The notes under the pieces are model-generated. The model saw only the letters and a list, made by a program, of their open reading frames with translations. It searched no databases and was not told where the DNA came from. A DNA stretch of 42,684 nt from an uncultured Acetatifactor sp. Its GTDB lineage: Bacteria; Bacillota; Clostridia; Lachnospirales; Lachnospiraceae. The stretch spans positions 54,596-97,279 of the forward strand of contig CAJUGH010000014.1 in NCBI GenBank assembly GCA_910586215.1. The letters run 5' to 3'. Positions 26,701 to 34,231 of the stretch are shown one piece after another. Numbering within the stretch: position 1 is the first letter of the stretch; every line of letters starts with the position of its first letter. Position numbers and translations under genes: made by a program.

Positions 26701-28272
26701 GGTCACCTGGGCAAATAATTGTTTAAAATAGGCCCACAGGGGCTGATGCTGGGCAGACAGCACCGCCAGAGGCGTATCCACACCCATGGCTCCCACTTCC
26801 TCGCTGCCGTTCAGGGCCATGGCACAGATACTGCCCCGGTACTCCTCATACGTATAGCCAAAGGCCTTCTGGAGCCTGGCCCGCTCTTCTGCCGTAAACC
26901 CTGGCACCCTGGTATTGGGAATCTTCAGTTCTGCCAGTGTCACCAGATTGGAGTCCAGCCACTCACCGTACGGTTCCTTCAGCGCATAGTTTTCCTTCAC
27001 CTGGCTGTCTAAAAGCACCACACCCTTCACCGTATCCACCAGTAGGATCTTTCCCGGATGGAGCCGTTCCTTGGTCACAACGTGGGCTTCGTCCAGTTCC
27101 AGGATTCCCACCTCCGAGGAGAGAATCAGCCTGTCATCGTCCATGACATAATACCGGGACGGCCTTAAGCCATTCCGGTCCAGAATAGCCCCCAGCAGAT
27201 CCCCATCTGAAAACAGGATGGAGGCCGGCCCGTCCCAAGGCTCCATCATGGTGGCATAATACTGGTAAAAATCCTTCCCTTGCTGGGATATGGTGTCATT
27301 GTGGCTCCAGGGTTCCGGGATCATCACCATGGCCGCCAGGGGCAGGTCCATACCACTCATCATTAAAAATTCCAAGGTATTGTCCAGCATGGCAGAGTCT
27401 GACCCGGAGGTATTCACCACCGGCAGTACCTTGGTGAAATCATCCAGTGAAAGCCGGCTTGACTCCAGGGTCTCCTCCCGGGCCAGCATTTTGTCTGCAT
27501 TGCCTCTGATGGTATTGATCTCCCCGTTATGTACGATCAGCCGGTTGGGATGGGCCCGCTCCCAGCTCGGATTCGTGTTGGTAGAGAACCGGGAATGCAC
27601 CATGGCAATGGCCGATGCATACGCCTCATCCTGCAAGTCTTCGAAGAAAGTGCGCAGCTGTCCCACCAGGAACATGCCTTTGTACACCATGGTCCTGCCA
27701 GACAGGGAAGACACATAGGTATTGGCGTTAGACTGTTCGAAGACGCGCCTGACCACATAGAGCTTCCTGTCAAAAGCAAGGCCTGCCGGGATATGGTCCG
27801 GTTTCCGGATAAATCCCTGGGCGATAAAGGGCATGCAGCTTCTGGCCTTCTCTCCCAGCACCTCAGGATGAACCGGTACATCCCGCCACCCTAGGAACTG
27901 TAGCCCCTCTTTCTCCACTATGATCTCGAACATCTTCTTTGCCTGGCTGCGCTGTAGTTCTTCCTGGGGAAAGAAAAACATCCCTACCCCATACTCCCGT
28001 TTTTCCCCCAGGCTGATCCCCAGCTTTCCACATTCTCTCTGGAAGAATCCGTGCGGCACCTGTGTCAGGATACCCACCCCGTCCCCGGTCTCCCCCTCCG
28101 CGTCCTTCCCTGCCCGATGCTCTAAGTTCTCCACGATTTTCAAGGCATCGTCCACAATCTTGTGGCTGGCCCTTCCCTTGATATCCACCACTGCACCGAT
28201 GCCACAGTTATCATGCTCAAAACTGGGATGGTACAGCCCCTCTTTCGCAATCTGTTCTACCTGTTGCCGCAT
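23713..28272 (-). CDS. gltB: Glutamate synthase large subunit
   Basis: GltB converts glutamine and 2-oxoglutarate to two glutamates using electrons from GltD. The 1519-residue chain has a 22-residue propeptide before the amidotransferase nucleophile (DNCGIGAVVDI), the central and FMN-binding domains (GGHLPAKKVYPWIAKTRHS; VSGYDGGTGAAPLSS), the 3Fe-4S cysteines (CVMMRVCNLDTCPMGIAT, near 1130) and the C-terminal beta-helix domain of GXGXG repeats (GGQSFGAFLPGG). Start: ATG with AGGAGGAGACAGGT before it. It is 134 bases downstream of pyrG with no terminator between, so one transcript from the pyrG promoter can reach glnA and the ANTAR gene. Confidence 0.96.
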   Translation of the reverse strand: MRQQVEQIAKEGLYHPSFEHDNCGIGAVVDIKGRASHKIVDDALKIVENLEHRAGKDAEGETGDGVGILTQVPHGFFQRECGKLGISLGEKREYGVGMFFFPQEELQRSQAKKMFEIIVEKEGLQFLGWRDVPVHPEVLGEKARSCMPFIAQGFIRKPDHIPAGLAFDRKLYVVRRVFEQSNANTYVSSLSGRTMVYKGMFLVGQLRTFFEDLQDEAYASAIAMVHSRFSTNTNPSWERAHPNRLIVHNGEINTIRGNADKMLAREETLESSRLSLDDFTKVLPVVNTSGSDSAMLDNTLEFLMMSGMDLPLAAMVMIPEPWSHNDTISQQGKDFYQYYATMMEPWDGPASILFSDGDLLGAILDRNGLRPSRYYVMDDDRLILSSEVGILELDEAHVVTKERLHPGKILLVDTVKGVVLLDSQVKENYALKEPYGEWLDSNLVTLAELKIPNTRVPGFTAEERARLQKAFGYTYEEYRGSICAMALNGSEEVGAMGVDTPLAVLSAQHQPLWAYFKQLFAQVTNPPIDAVREKIVTSTTVYLGKNGNLLEEKPENCQVLQINNPILSDLDMLKIKHMKKPGFTVVTISILFYKSTPVERVLDHLSVEVDKAYKKGANILVLSDRGVDENHVALPSLLAVAAVHKHLVQTRKCTAMSLVIESGEPREVHDFATLLGYGASAVNPYLAHATIGELVEEGLVNKDYYAAVTDYDHAVLQGIVKIASKMGISTIQSYQGSKIFEAIGISPEVTDQYFTGTVSRIGGISLEDIAAQTDAQHTKAFDPLGLATDLTFASTGRHNMRAGGEEHRYNPRTIHMLQQATREGDYGKFVEYTRMIDGEESGYLRSLMDFNYPAQGVDLAEVESVENIVKRFKTGAMSYGSISEEAHEALALAMNHLKGKSNSGEGGESEERLQSAGTREDRSSAIKQVASGRFGVTSRYLVSAKEIQIKMAQGAKPGEGGHLPAKKVYPWIAKTRHSTPGVSLISPPPHHDIYSIEDLAQLIYDLKNANKNARISVKLVSEAGVGTVAAGVAKAGAQVILVSGYDGGTGAAPLSSIHNAGLPWELGLAETHQTLMANGLRNRVRIETDGKLMSGRDVAIAALLGAEEFGFATAPLVALGCVMMRVCNLDTCPMGIATQNPALRKRFAGKPEYVENFMRFIAMQLREYMAKLGLRTVEEMVGRTDLLKKKEGLSGNGAKVDLSRILMDNSIFSRQESVFDPACVYDFKLEQTKDEAVLLGRREVQTALCKGVKKETRIALSNVDRTFGTLLGAEITRKHPEGLPEDTLVVHCTGAGGQSFGAFLPGGLTLELVGDSNDYFGKGLSGGKLVLKAPEDAAYDPEENILVGNVAFYGATGGEAYIAGRAGERFCVRNSGVTAVVEGVGEHGCEYMTGGRVVVLGPTDKNFAAGMSGGVAYVLDEDNLLYRNLNREMVLMEKVESKYEQEELRGILEKHVKATGSRKGQEVLGRFAEYLPKFKKIIPEDYKELSVLAGRFEEMGMTREEAQIEAFYQSIQKKG

Positions 28273-28406
28273 ACCTGTCTCCTCCTGGCTCTTTTCGATT
28301 CGCCATCTCTTCTATGATTTCTTCTATATTTCTTCTGTCTGCACAGATGATTGCACTTCCTTTCTCCTCCGTATCCAGCCCATTACCTGATTATCTACAG
28401 TCATTT

Positions 28407-30041
28407 TCATCCTATTTCCTGCAGGGTTCCCTGCCTGCTTCCTGGCTTATGATCCAGGGCCGCTGCCACCAGTCCCACAAACAGGGGATGGGCCTGGTCC
28501 GGCCTGGATTTGAATTCTGGATGGGCCTGGGTGGCTATGAAAAAAGGATGACCGGGCAGCTCCACCATCTCCACGATCCTGCCGTCCGGAGATAGCCCGG
28601 ACAATTTCATGCCGCCCTCCTCCAGGCCCTTCCGGTAGGCATTGTTCACCTCATAGCGGTGTCTGTGACGCTCCGCAATCTCCCGCTTCCCATAGAGCCG
28701 CTGCGCCAGGGAGCCTTCTGCCAGCACACAGGGGTAAGAGCCAAGCCGCAGCGTCCCTCCCAGGTTCTCCACCCCGCTTTGTTCCGGCAGCAGGGCGATC
28801 ACCGGGTCCGGGGTATCCGGCTCCAGTTCCGCGCTGGCGGCCTGGGGAAGTCCTGCCACATGCCGGGCATATTCCACGATGGCAAGCTGCATTCCCAGAC
28901 ACAGCCCCAGGTAAGGAATCCCCTTCTCCCGGGCATAGCCGATGGCCTGGATCTTGCCCTCCGTGCCCCGCTGTCCGAATCCCCCTGGCACCAGGATGCC
29001 GTCCACATCCTGAAGGAGCGCTTCCCTGGTATCCTTTGTCACTTCCTCAGCGTCCACCCACCGGATCTCCACCCTGGTGCGGTTGGCGATACCGCCATGC
29101 CGCAGGGCCTCCACCACTGACAGGTAGGCATCGTGAAGGGCCACATATTTTCCCACAATGGCCACTGTCACTTCCCGGCAGGAGCCGTGGAGGTCATCCA
29201 CCATGGCCCGCCACCGGTCCAGGTCGGGCTCCGGACAGGGAATGCGCAGACATTCACACACAGCCTGGGCGAAATGTTCCTCCTCCATCATAAGTGGCAC
29301 TTCATAGAGGGAAGCCGCATCCAGATTCTGGAGCACATGCTCCTTCTTCACATTACAGAACATGGCGATTTTCTCCCGCATCTGGTCATCCACAGGATAG
29401 TCGGAGCGGCACACCAGGATATCCGGCCACAGCCCCATATTCTGCAATTGCTTCACACTCATCTGGGTAGGTTTCGTCTTCATCTCCCCGGAAGCCTTCA
29501 AGTAAGGAATCAGGGATACATGAACCAATACGGCATTCTCCCGGCCAACCTCGAACTGGAACTGCCGGATGGCCTCCAGGAAGGGCTGGCTCTCAATATC
29601 CCCCACCGTTCCCCCGATCTCAATGATGGAGATGGTCTTCTCCTCTTCCGATATTGCCTTGTAGATCCGGTCCTTGATCTCATTGGTGATGTGGGGAATC
29701 ACCTGGACAGTGCCCCCGCCGTAATCCCCATGGCGTTCCTTGTTCAGCACGGACCAGTAGATCTTTCCCGTGGTCACATTGGAATTGGCATCCAGGCTCT
29801 CATTGATAAACCGCTCGTAATGTCCCAGATCCAGGTCTGTCTCCGTGCCATCATCTGTAACGAACACCTCCCCATGCTGAATAGGATTCATGGTACCGGG
29901 ATCCACATTGATATAGGGATCGAACTTCTGCATGGTAATGTGGTATCCCCTGGCTTTCAGCAGCCGCCCCAGGGATGCCGCCGTGATTCCTTTTCCCAGC
30001 CCCGATACCACGCCTCCTGTTATAAATACGTATTTGACCAT
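28407..30041 (-). CDS. pyrG: CTP synthase
   Basis: PyrG aminates UTP to CTP with glutamine as donor. The 544-residue chain has the synthetase domain start VKYVFITGGVVSGLGKGITA with its P-loop, the GGTVGDIESQPFLEAIRQF sequence near 145 and a class I glutaminase domain with the nucleophile in PYLGLCLGMQLA (near 385) and the His-Glu pair in ATQAHPEFKSRP (near 520). AGGAGG precedes the ATG at 30041; an upstream in-frame ATG has no site. It is the first gene after a 300-nt leader that contains an attenuator and a structured RNA, and heads the run into gltBD-glnA-nitR. Confidence 0.96.
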   Translation of the reverse strand: MVKYVFITGGVVSGLGKGITAASLGRLLKARGYHITMQKFDPYINVDPGTMNPIQHGEVFVTDDGTETDLDLGHYERFINESLDANSNVTTGKIYWSVLNKERHGDYGGGTVQVIPHITNEIKDRIYKAISEEEKTISIIEIGGTVGDIESQPFLEAIRQFQFEVGRENAVLVHVSLIPYLKASGEMKTKPTQMSVKQLQNMGLWPDILVCRSDYPVDDQMREKIAMFCNVKKEHVLQNLDAASLYEVPLMMEEEHFAQAVCECLRIPCPEPDLDRWRAMVDDLHGSCREVTVAIVGKYVALHDAYLSVVEALRHGGIANRTRVEIRWVDAEEVTKDTREALLQDVDGILVPGGFGQRGTEGKIQAIGYAREKGIPYLGLCLGMQLAIVEYARHVAGLPQAASAELEPDTPDPVIALLPEQSGVENLGGTLRLGSYPCVLAEGSLAQRLYGKREIAERHRHRYEVNNAYRKGLEEGGMKLSGLSPDGRIVEMVELPGHPFFIATQAHPEFKSRPDQAHPLFVGLVAAALDHKPGSRQGTLQEIG

Positions 30042-30088
30042 GATTTCCTCCTGCTCCTGCCACATCTCTTCTGGCATATTCCTTCTTT

Positions 30089-30238
30089 CATAAAAGCCCG
30101 GTACTGGTTCCGTTGCAGTTCTCTATACTTTCACCGCGCTTCCGCGCTTCTTGCTCATTCGGGTTAGCGTCCCTGATGCTCTTGCAGTTCCCCGTGCAAG
30201 CACGGGTACTGCAATTTCATCGGGACTGGGCTTTTATG
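30089..30238 (-). ncRNA. Closed, branched leader RNA upstream of pyrG
   Basis: An 11-bp perfect stem (CATAAAAGCCC/GGGCTTTTATG, 30089-30099 and 30228-30238) closes a 150-nt region. Inside are a long imperfect hairpin (30169-30226; GTCCC-GATG, TTGCAGT and CCCGTG arms) and a GCGC-GGAA-GCGC hairpin with a GNRA loop (30136-30147 on the transcript). The segment TTGCAGT of the transcript (30208-30214) can pair with ACTGCAA at 30182-30188 or at 30113-30119, so two folds compete. It lies between the attenuator and the pyrG start. I do not recognise it as a known riboswitch; a miniature inverted-repeat element is an alternative. Confidence 0.5.
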
Positions 30239-30239
30239 G

Positions 30240-30293
30240 AAAAAAGGCGTCAAAGTCCCTACTTGAAAAGTAGATTCTTTGACGCCTTTGTCA
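30240..30293 (-). promoter_or_regulatory. pyrG leader: ANTAR-type hexaloop hairpin overlapping an intrinsic terminator
   Basis: On the minus strand TGAC-AAAGGC-GTCA (30293-30280) forms a hairpin with A1 and G4 in the loop. The loop and its 3' stem are also the 5' arm of a terminator with a perfect 13-bp outer stem (AAAGGCGTCAAAG/CTTTGACGCCTTT), an inner CTACT/AGTAG stem and a run of six T. The two folds exclude each other. The loop is identical to that before glnN. Confidence 0.7.
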
Positions 30294-30345
30294 GCTTTTA
30301 TACTATTTTGCTATGCCTTGTTTCCTGTGCAAAAATTATTTTTTA

Positions 30346-30374
30346 AGGATACCTTATTTCTCTCCGTTTGTAAA
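30346..30374 (-). promoter_or_regulatory. Candidate promoter of pyrG
   Basis: TTTACA, a 17-base spacer and TATCCT on the minus strand, giving a start point near 30339 and about 50 nt of RNA before the hexaloop hairpin. Confidence 0.5.
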
Positions 30375-30460
30375 GAGTTTTTTTACGAATTATCCATACA
30401 GTGAAAAACACGGTACGTGGCAGCATGGTACATTTATTTTAGTCATTTTCATTTTAGGGA

Positions 30461-30489
30461 TTGACAATCCCCTCTTTTTTGAGTAAACT
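30461..30489 (+). promoter_or_regulatory. Promoter of glnN
   Basis: TTGACA (30461-30466), 17-base spacer, TAAACT (30484-30489). The start point is predicted near 30497, directly before the hexaloop hairpin. The -35 box lies in a GGGATT/AATCCC inverted repeat that could bind a regulator. Confidence 0.65.
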
Positions 30490-30498
30490 ACCACTCGT

Positions 30499-30541
30499 AA
30501 AGCAAAGGCGCTTTGGACATATAGTCCAAGGTGCCTTTTTT
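30499..30541 (+). promoter_or_regulatory. glnN leader: ANTAR-type hexaloop hairpin overlapping an intrinsic terminator
   Basis: AAAGC-AAAGGC-GCTTT (30499-30514) is a 5-bp hairpin with A1 and G4 in a six-base loop. The loop begins the 5' arm of a 15-bp terminator (30504-30518 with 30524-30538, two G-U pairs, loop ATATA) followed by six T. Antitermination by stabilising the small hairpin would permit glnN transcription. The ribosome binding site follows at 30561-30567. Confidence 0.7.
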
Positions 30542-30577
30542 GTTCATTTTCACTCATTTTGAAAGGAGTCTGATCCT

Positions 30578-32674
30578 ATGACAAAGAACATACCAGAACT
30601 ATATGGAAGCCACGTATTCAATGACAAGGTCATGCGCGAAAAGCTTCCCAAGGACATCTACAAGGCACTGCGCAAAACCATAGAAAACGGAACCCACTTA
30701 GAACTTGACGTGGCCAACTCCGTGGCTGTGGCCATGAAGGAATGGGCCGTGGAACAGGGCGCCACCCATTTCACTCACTGGTTCCAGCCCATGACCGGCT
30801 TCACAGCGGAGAAACACGACAGCTTTATCTCCCTGGCCGATAACGGCGAGGTGCTGATGGAATTCTCTGGAAAGGAACTGGTAAAGGGCGAACCCGATGC
30901 CTCCTCCTTCCCCTCTGGCGGACTCAGGGCCACCTTTGAAGCCAGAGGCTATACTGACTGGGATCCCACTTCCCCCGCTTTCGTCAAGGACGGCACCCTG
31001 TACATCCCCACCGCTTTCTGCTCCTACAGCGGAGAGGCCCTGGATAAAAAGACTCCCCTGCTTCGCTCCATGGAGGCCCTTAGCCGGGAGGCCACGAAAG
31101 TGCTGCACCTGCTGGGAAAGACAGATGTCACCGGCGTGACCACCACCGTTGGCCCAGAGCAGGAGTATTTTTTAATCAAAAAAGAAGACTACGCCAGACG
31201 ACGGGATCTGGTCTTCACTGGAAGAACCCTTCTGGGCACACAGCCTCCCAAGGGCCAGGAGATGGAGGATCACTATTTTGGTGCACTGAAGCCCTGTGTC
31301 TCCGCTTTCATGCATGACCTGGACGAGGAACTGTGGAAGCTGGGAATTCCCGCCAAGACAAAACACAACGAGGTGGCCCCGGCACAACACGAACTCGCCC
31401 CGGTTTACAATACCACCAATGTGGCCGTGGATCACAACCAGCTTACCATGGAGATGATGAAACGGATCGCGGAGAAGCACGGCCTGGTATGCCTGCTCCA
31501 CGAAAAGCCCTTCGATGGTATCAATGGCTCCGGCAAACACAACAACTGGTCCATCTCCACCAACACGGGCGTCAACCTCCTGGATCCCGGCAAGACACCG
31601 GCGGAAAACACACAGTTCCTGATATTCCTGGTAGCTGTCATCAAGGCTGTAGACGAATATGCCGATCTGATGAGGCTGTCCGCCGCCAGCGCAGGCAATG
31701 ACCACCGGCTGGGCGCCAACGAGGCTCCGCCTGCCATTGTGTCCATCTTTCTGGGAGACGAACTTACCGCTGTCCTCAAATCCATTGAGGATGACAGCTT
31801 TTTCGCCAGACAGGATAAGGAACAGATCAATATCGGCGCCGCTGTGCTGCCCCATTTTGCCAAGGATACCACCGACAGGAACCGCACCTCACCTTTCGCC
31901 TTCACTGGCAACAAATTTGAGTTCCGCATGCTGGGTTCCGCCATCTCCGTTGCCGGTCCCAACATTGTGCTGAACACCGCTGTGGCAGAGGCCTTGAGCC
32001 AGTTCTACGAGACCCTGAAGGATGTACCTGCGGGTCAGATGGAGACTGCCGTCCACACCCTGGTAAAGGATACCCTGGCCGCCCACAAGAGAGTGATCTT
32101 CAATGGCAACGGCTATTCCAATGAATGGATTGGAGAAGCGGCCCGCAGAGGACTTCCGAACCTAAAGTCCACACCCGATGTGTTGCCCTGCTTTATCGCC
32201 GATAAAAATAAAGCGCTCTTTACAAAGCACCACATTTTCACAGAGTCCGAGATTTACTCCAGGTATGAGATCATGCTGGAGAATTACAGTAAGACCATCC
32301 ATATTGAGTCCAGGACATTGACTGATATGGTCTACAAGGATTTCCTTCCCGGCCTTCTGGACTATACGGACAAAGTGACCTGCGCAGTGGCGAACAGGAA
32401 AAATGTGGCAGGACTTCCCTGCACAAAGGAACTCCAGCTAATCCACACGCTTTCTGACGGATATGAGAAAATCACGGAGCTGACAGAAAAACTGGCCACA
32501 GACACTGCCACAGCAGAAAGCATGGAGGATGCCCTGGCTCTGGCCAACTTCTATCACGATACCATCCTTCCGGATATGGAAGCCGTCCGCCATGCGGCCG
32601 ATGCCGTAGAAGTCCTGCTGCCCGCAGGCGCCCTTCCCTATCCGTGCTATTCCGATATGCTGTTCTATGTATAA
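30578..32674 (+). CDS. glnN: Glutamine synthetase, type III
   Basis: Type III enzymes are long hexameric or dodecameric glutamine synthetases. The 698-residue protein has the family features: FTHWFQPMTGFTAEKHDSF near residue 65, VGPEQEYFLI near 190, the KHNEVAPAQHELAPVYN sequence near 260, SGKHNNWSISTNTG near 318 and the RNRTSPFAFTGNKFEFRMLG signature near 435. GAAAGGAG lies before the ATG. It is divergent from pyrG across a 500-base control region and has its own attenuated leader. With GlnA it gives the cell two glutamine synthetases of different types, both linked to the ANTAR circuit. Confidence 0.97.
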   Translation: MTKNIPELYGSHVFNDKVMREKLPKDIYKALRKTIENGTHLELDVANSVAVAMKEWAVEQGATHFTHWFQPMTGFTAEKHDSFISLADNGEVLMEFSGKELVKGEPDASSFPSGGLRATFEARGYTDWDPTSPAFVKDGTLYIPTAFCSYSGEALDKKTPLLRSMEALSREATKVLHLLGKTDVTGVTTTVGPEQEYFLIKKEDYARRRDLVFTGRTLLGTQPPKGQEMEDHYFGALKPCVSAFMHDLDEELWKLGIPAKTKHNEVAPAQHELAPVYNTTNVAVDHNQLTMEMMKRIAEKHGLVCLLHEKPFDGINGSGKHNNWSISTNTGVNLLDPGKTPAENTQFLIFLVAVIKAVDEYADLMRLSAASAGNDHRLGANEAPPAIVSIFLGDELTAVLKSIEDDSFFARQDKEQINIGAAVLPHFAKDTTDRNRTSPFAFTGNKFEFRMLGSAISVAGPNIVLNTAVAEALSQFYETLKDVPAGQMETAVHTLVKDTLAAHKRVIFNGNGYSNEWIGEAARRGLPNLKSTPDVLPCFIADKNKALFTKHHIFTESEIYSRYEIMLENYSKTIHIESRTLTDMVYKDFLPGLLDYTDKVTCAVANRKNVAGLPCTKELQLIHTLSDGYEKITELTEKLATDTATAESMEDALALANFYHDTILPDMEAVRHAADAVEVLLPAGALPYPCYSDMLFYV

Positions 32675-32812
32675 ATGCGTCCCTTCATGACACTTTTTAT
32701 CAGGACAGACTTTCCCATACCAGAGCCAAAAGATATTTTGCGCTGTCTCAGACTTAATTTCGAAGGTGAAAATACGTTTTGGAATGCCCCACGGCCTGCT
32801 GAGCCAAACCCC

Positions 32813-32841
32813 TTGTCGCACATTTCAACCTATGGTAAAAT
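32813..32841 (+). promoter_or_regulatory. Promoter of the GNAT gene at 32893
   Basis: TTGTCG, 17-base spacer, TAAAAT. The ribosome binding site AAGGAGG follows at about 32881. The rest of 32675-32812 shows no terminator that I could identify for glnN. Confidence 0.5.
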
Positions 32842-32892
32842 ATTACAGAAAAAGGATTGCGTCCCCGCCCTGGCCGGGCAAAGGAGGATAAA

Positions 32893-33393
32893 ATGTACGA
32901 AATACGAAAAATACACAGCGATGAAGTGGAGGAAGCCATTGCTTTGGCATGGGAAGTCTTCCAGCAGTTCGAAGCACCCGTCTATAAGCCGGAGGGAACA
33001 AAAGCATTCCGGCTGGATATTGTTGAAAATGAAGCATTTCTCACCAAATGCCGGCAAGGCATTTTTCCCATCTATGCGGCCTTTGACCAGGGAAAAATGA
33101 TCGGCATCATCGGCATGGGCTCTGGAACGCATATCAATCTGGTATTTACCAGAAAAGAATACCACCGCCAGGGTGTAGCCACTTCCCTTTTCCGATATCT
33201 TTTGGCGGATCTGCGAATAAAAAATCCCGATCTACAGGAACTTACTTTAAATGCATCACCTTACGGCATCCCCTTTTATCTCCACCTGGGGTTTGAAGCC
33301 CTGTCAGAAGAACAGGAAAAACACGGAATCAGATATACCCCGATGAAATGGAAGATGCCGGCGGACACTCCCTCCGCCGGCAACGCAGTCTGA
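32893..33393 (+). CDS. GNAT-family N-acetyltransferase
   Basis: A 166-residue acetyltransferase of the GNAT fold with acetyl-CoA binding motif A (LVFTRKEYHRQGVATSLFRYL, residues about 78-98) and the C-terminal LNASPYGIPFYLHLGFE. Members acetylate small molecules or protein N-termini; the substrate cannot be told. The ATG at 32893 has AAGGAGG six bases upstream. It is convergent with the GyrI-like gene. Confidence 0.85.
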   Translation: MYEIRKIHSDEVEEAIALAWEVFQQFEAPVYKPEGTKAFRLDIVENEAFLTKCRQGIFPIYAAFDQGKMIGIIGMGSGTHINLVFTRKEYHRQGVATSLFRYLLADLRIKNPDLQELTLNASPYGIPFYLHLGFEALSEEQEKHGIRYTPMKWKMPADTPSAGNAV

Positions 33394-33402
33394 TGGAAAT
33401 TC

Positions 33403-33420
33403 AGGCAAGGAAATTTGCCT
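33403..33420. terminator. Hairpin between convergent GNAT and GyrI-like genes
   Basis: AGGCAA-GGAAAT-TTGCCT, 43-base convergent gap. It may end both transcripts; the T-run is weak in both directions. Confidence 0.4.
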
Positions 33421-33436
33421 AAATATAATAAGCACA

Positions 33437-33904
33437 TTACACGAGTCTGCGCACAGGGAAGAACAGATACTGTTTTCCCGTCTGTGGGTAGGTGAAATCA
33501 TGCACCGCCCCGGCTAACGCAATCTGATTGGCTTCCAGATAAGCGATCATCTCTGGAAACGTATTTCCATCTTCGCATTCCACATACAGATACTCGTAAC
33601 CGGGGATAACCCACTTCGTCCAGCCCTCCGGGGCATCGGCATGATCCTCACATTCTACTCCGGCCAGATACAATCCCTTGCTGAAATGCTCCTGCCAGGG
33701 CAGAAAACTGTGGGAAAAATCAGACATGGCCCCCCAGATTCCACATACGCTGCCATTTTCATCCTTCTTCGCCAGATGCTGCACTTCTGCAAAGTGGGAA
33801 TTTGCATCCTCCCACAGTCTCTGGATAAATCCCTCGCCGTCTGATGTGGATCCCTCTTTGCCGATCACCACAAAGGATTCTTTGATACACTGTTCTACTT
33901 TCAT
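33437..33904 (-). CDS. GyrI-like / AraC effector-binding domain protein
   Basis: A 155-residue stand-alone effector-binding domain (SHV fold) of the GyrI-like type: ESFVVIGKEGSTSDGEGFIQRLWEDAN at the start, GIWGAMSDFS and YLAGVECED in the middle, and the GYEYLYVECEDGNTFPEMIAYL sequence near residue 105. Such proteins bind small molecules, and some bind or hydrolyse toxic compounds. It has no DNA-binding domain. ATG at 33904 with GGAGG six bases upstream. The 327-base gap to the GH28 gene carries only a plus-strand promoter. Confidence 0.75.
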   Translation of the reverse strand: MKVEQCIKESFVVIGKEGSTSDGEGFIQRLWEDANSHFAEVQHLAKKDENGSVCGIWGAMSDFSHSFLPWQEHFSKGLYLAGVECEDHADAPEGWTKWVIPGYEYLYVECEDGNTFPEMIAYLEANQIALAGAVHDFTYPQTGKQYLFFPVRRLV

Positions 33905-34085
33905 AAGATACCTCCCCAAAAGTTATGGTGCATTGGATAAACCTGGTTAATTTGTATTTTACAGCATAAAGTTGTTGCCTTTTCTTCCGAGTGTACCACA
34001 AAGGCTCTTGTGATTCAATTATCTTCATTCGCATACCGGAAAAAAGTCTGTCCCAGAACGAAAATGAATAATCTTTCCATCCACC

Positions 34086-34114
34086 TACGCAATTTTGTCC
34101 TACTGTGTTATAAT
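34086..34114 (+). promoter_or_regulatory. Extended -10 promoter of the GH28 gene
   Basis: TACGCA, 17-base spacer, TATAAT preceded by TGT (extended -10). The coding start is about 110 bases downstream. Confidence 0.6.
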
Positions 34115-34231
34115 GCATGATGGAATCAGGAAACGAAAAACTGGCTCTGAACCACAAAGCTTAAATAGAAACCGAAATCTGTCCATAGCAAAACTGCCCC
34201 GGCCCAGCCGCGGAAGTAAAGGAGGATACTT

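Noticed and set aside
30089..30238. Miniature inverted-repeat transposon before pyrG as the preferred call
   Set aside because: The terminal repeats are perfect, but I see no target duplication, and the inner structure and alternative pairing fit a leader RNA better. Kept as an alternative.
30461..30497. Second ANTAR hairpin (GAGT/ACTC) before the glnN hexaloop
   Set aside because: Its loop has eight bases and no G at position 4, and it overlaps the predicted -10 box, so it would not be transcribed.
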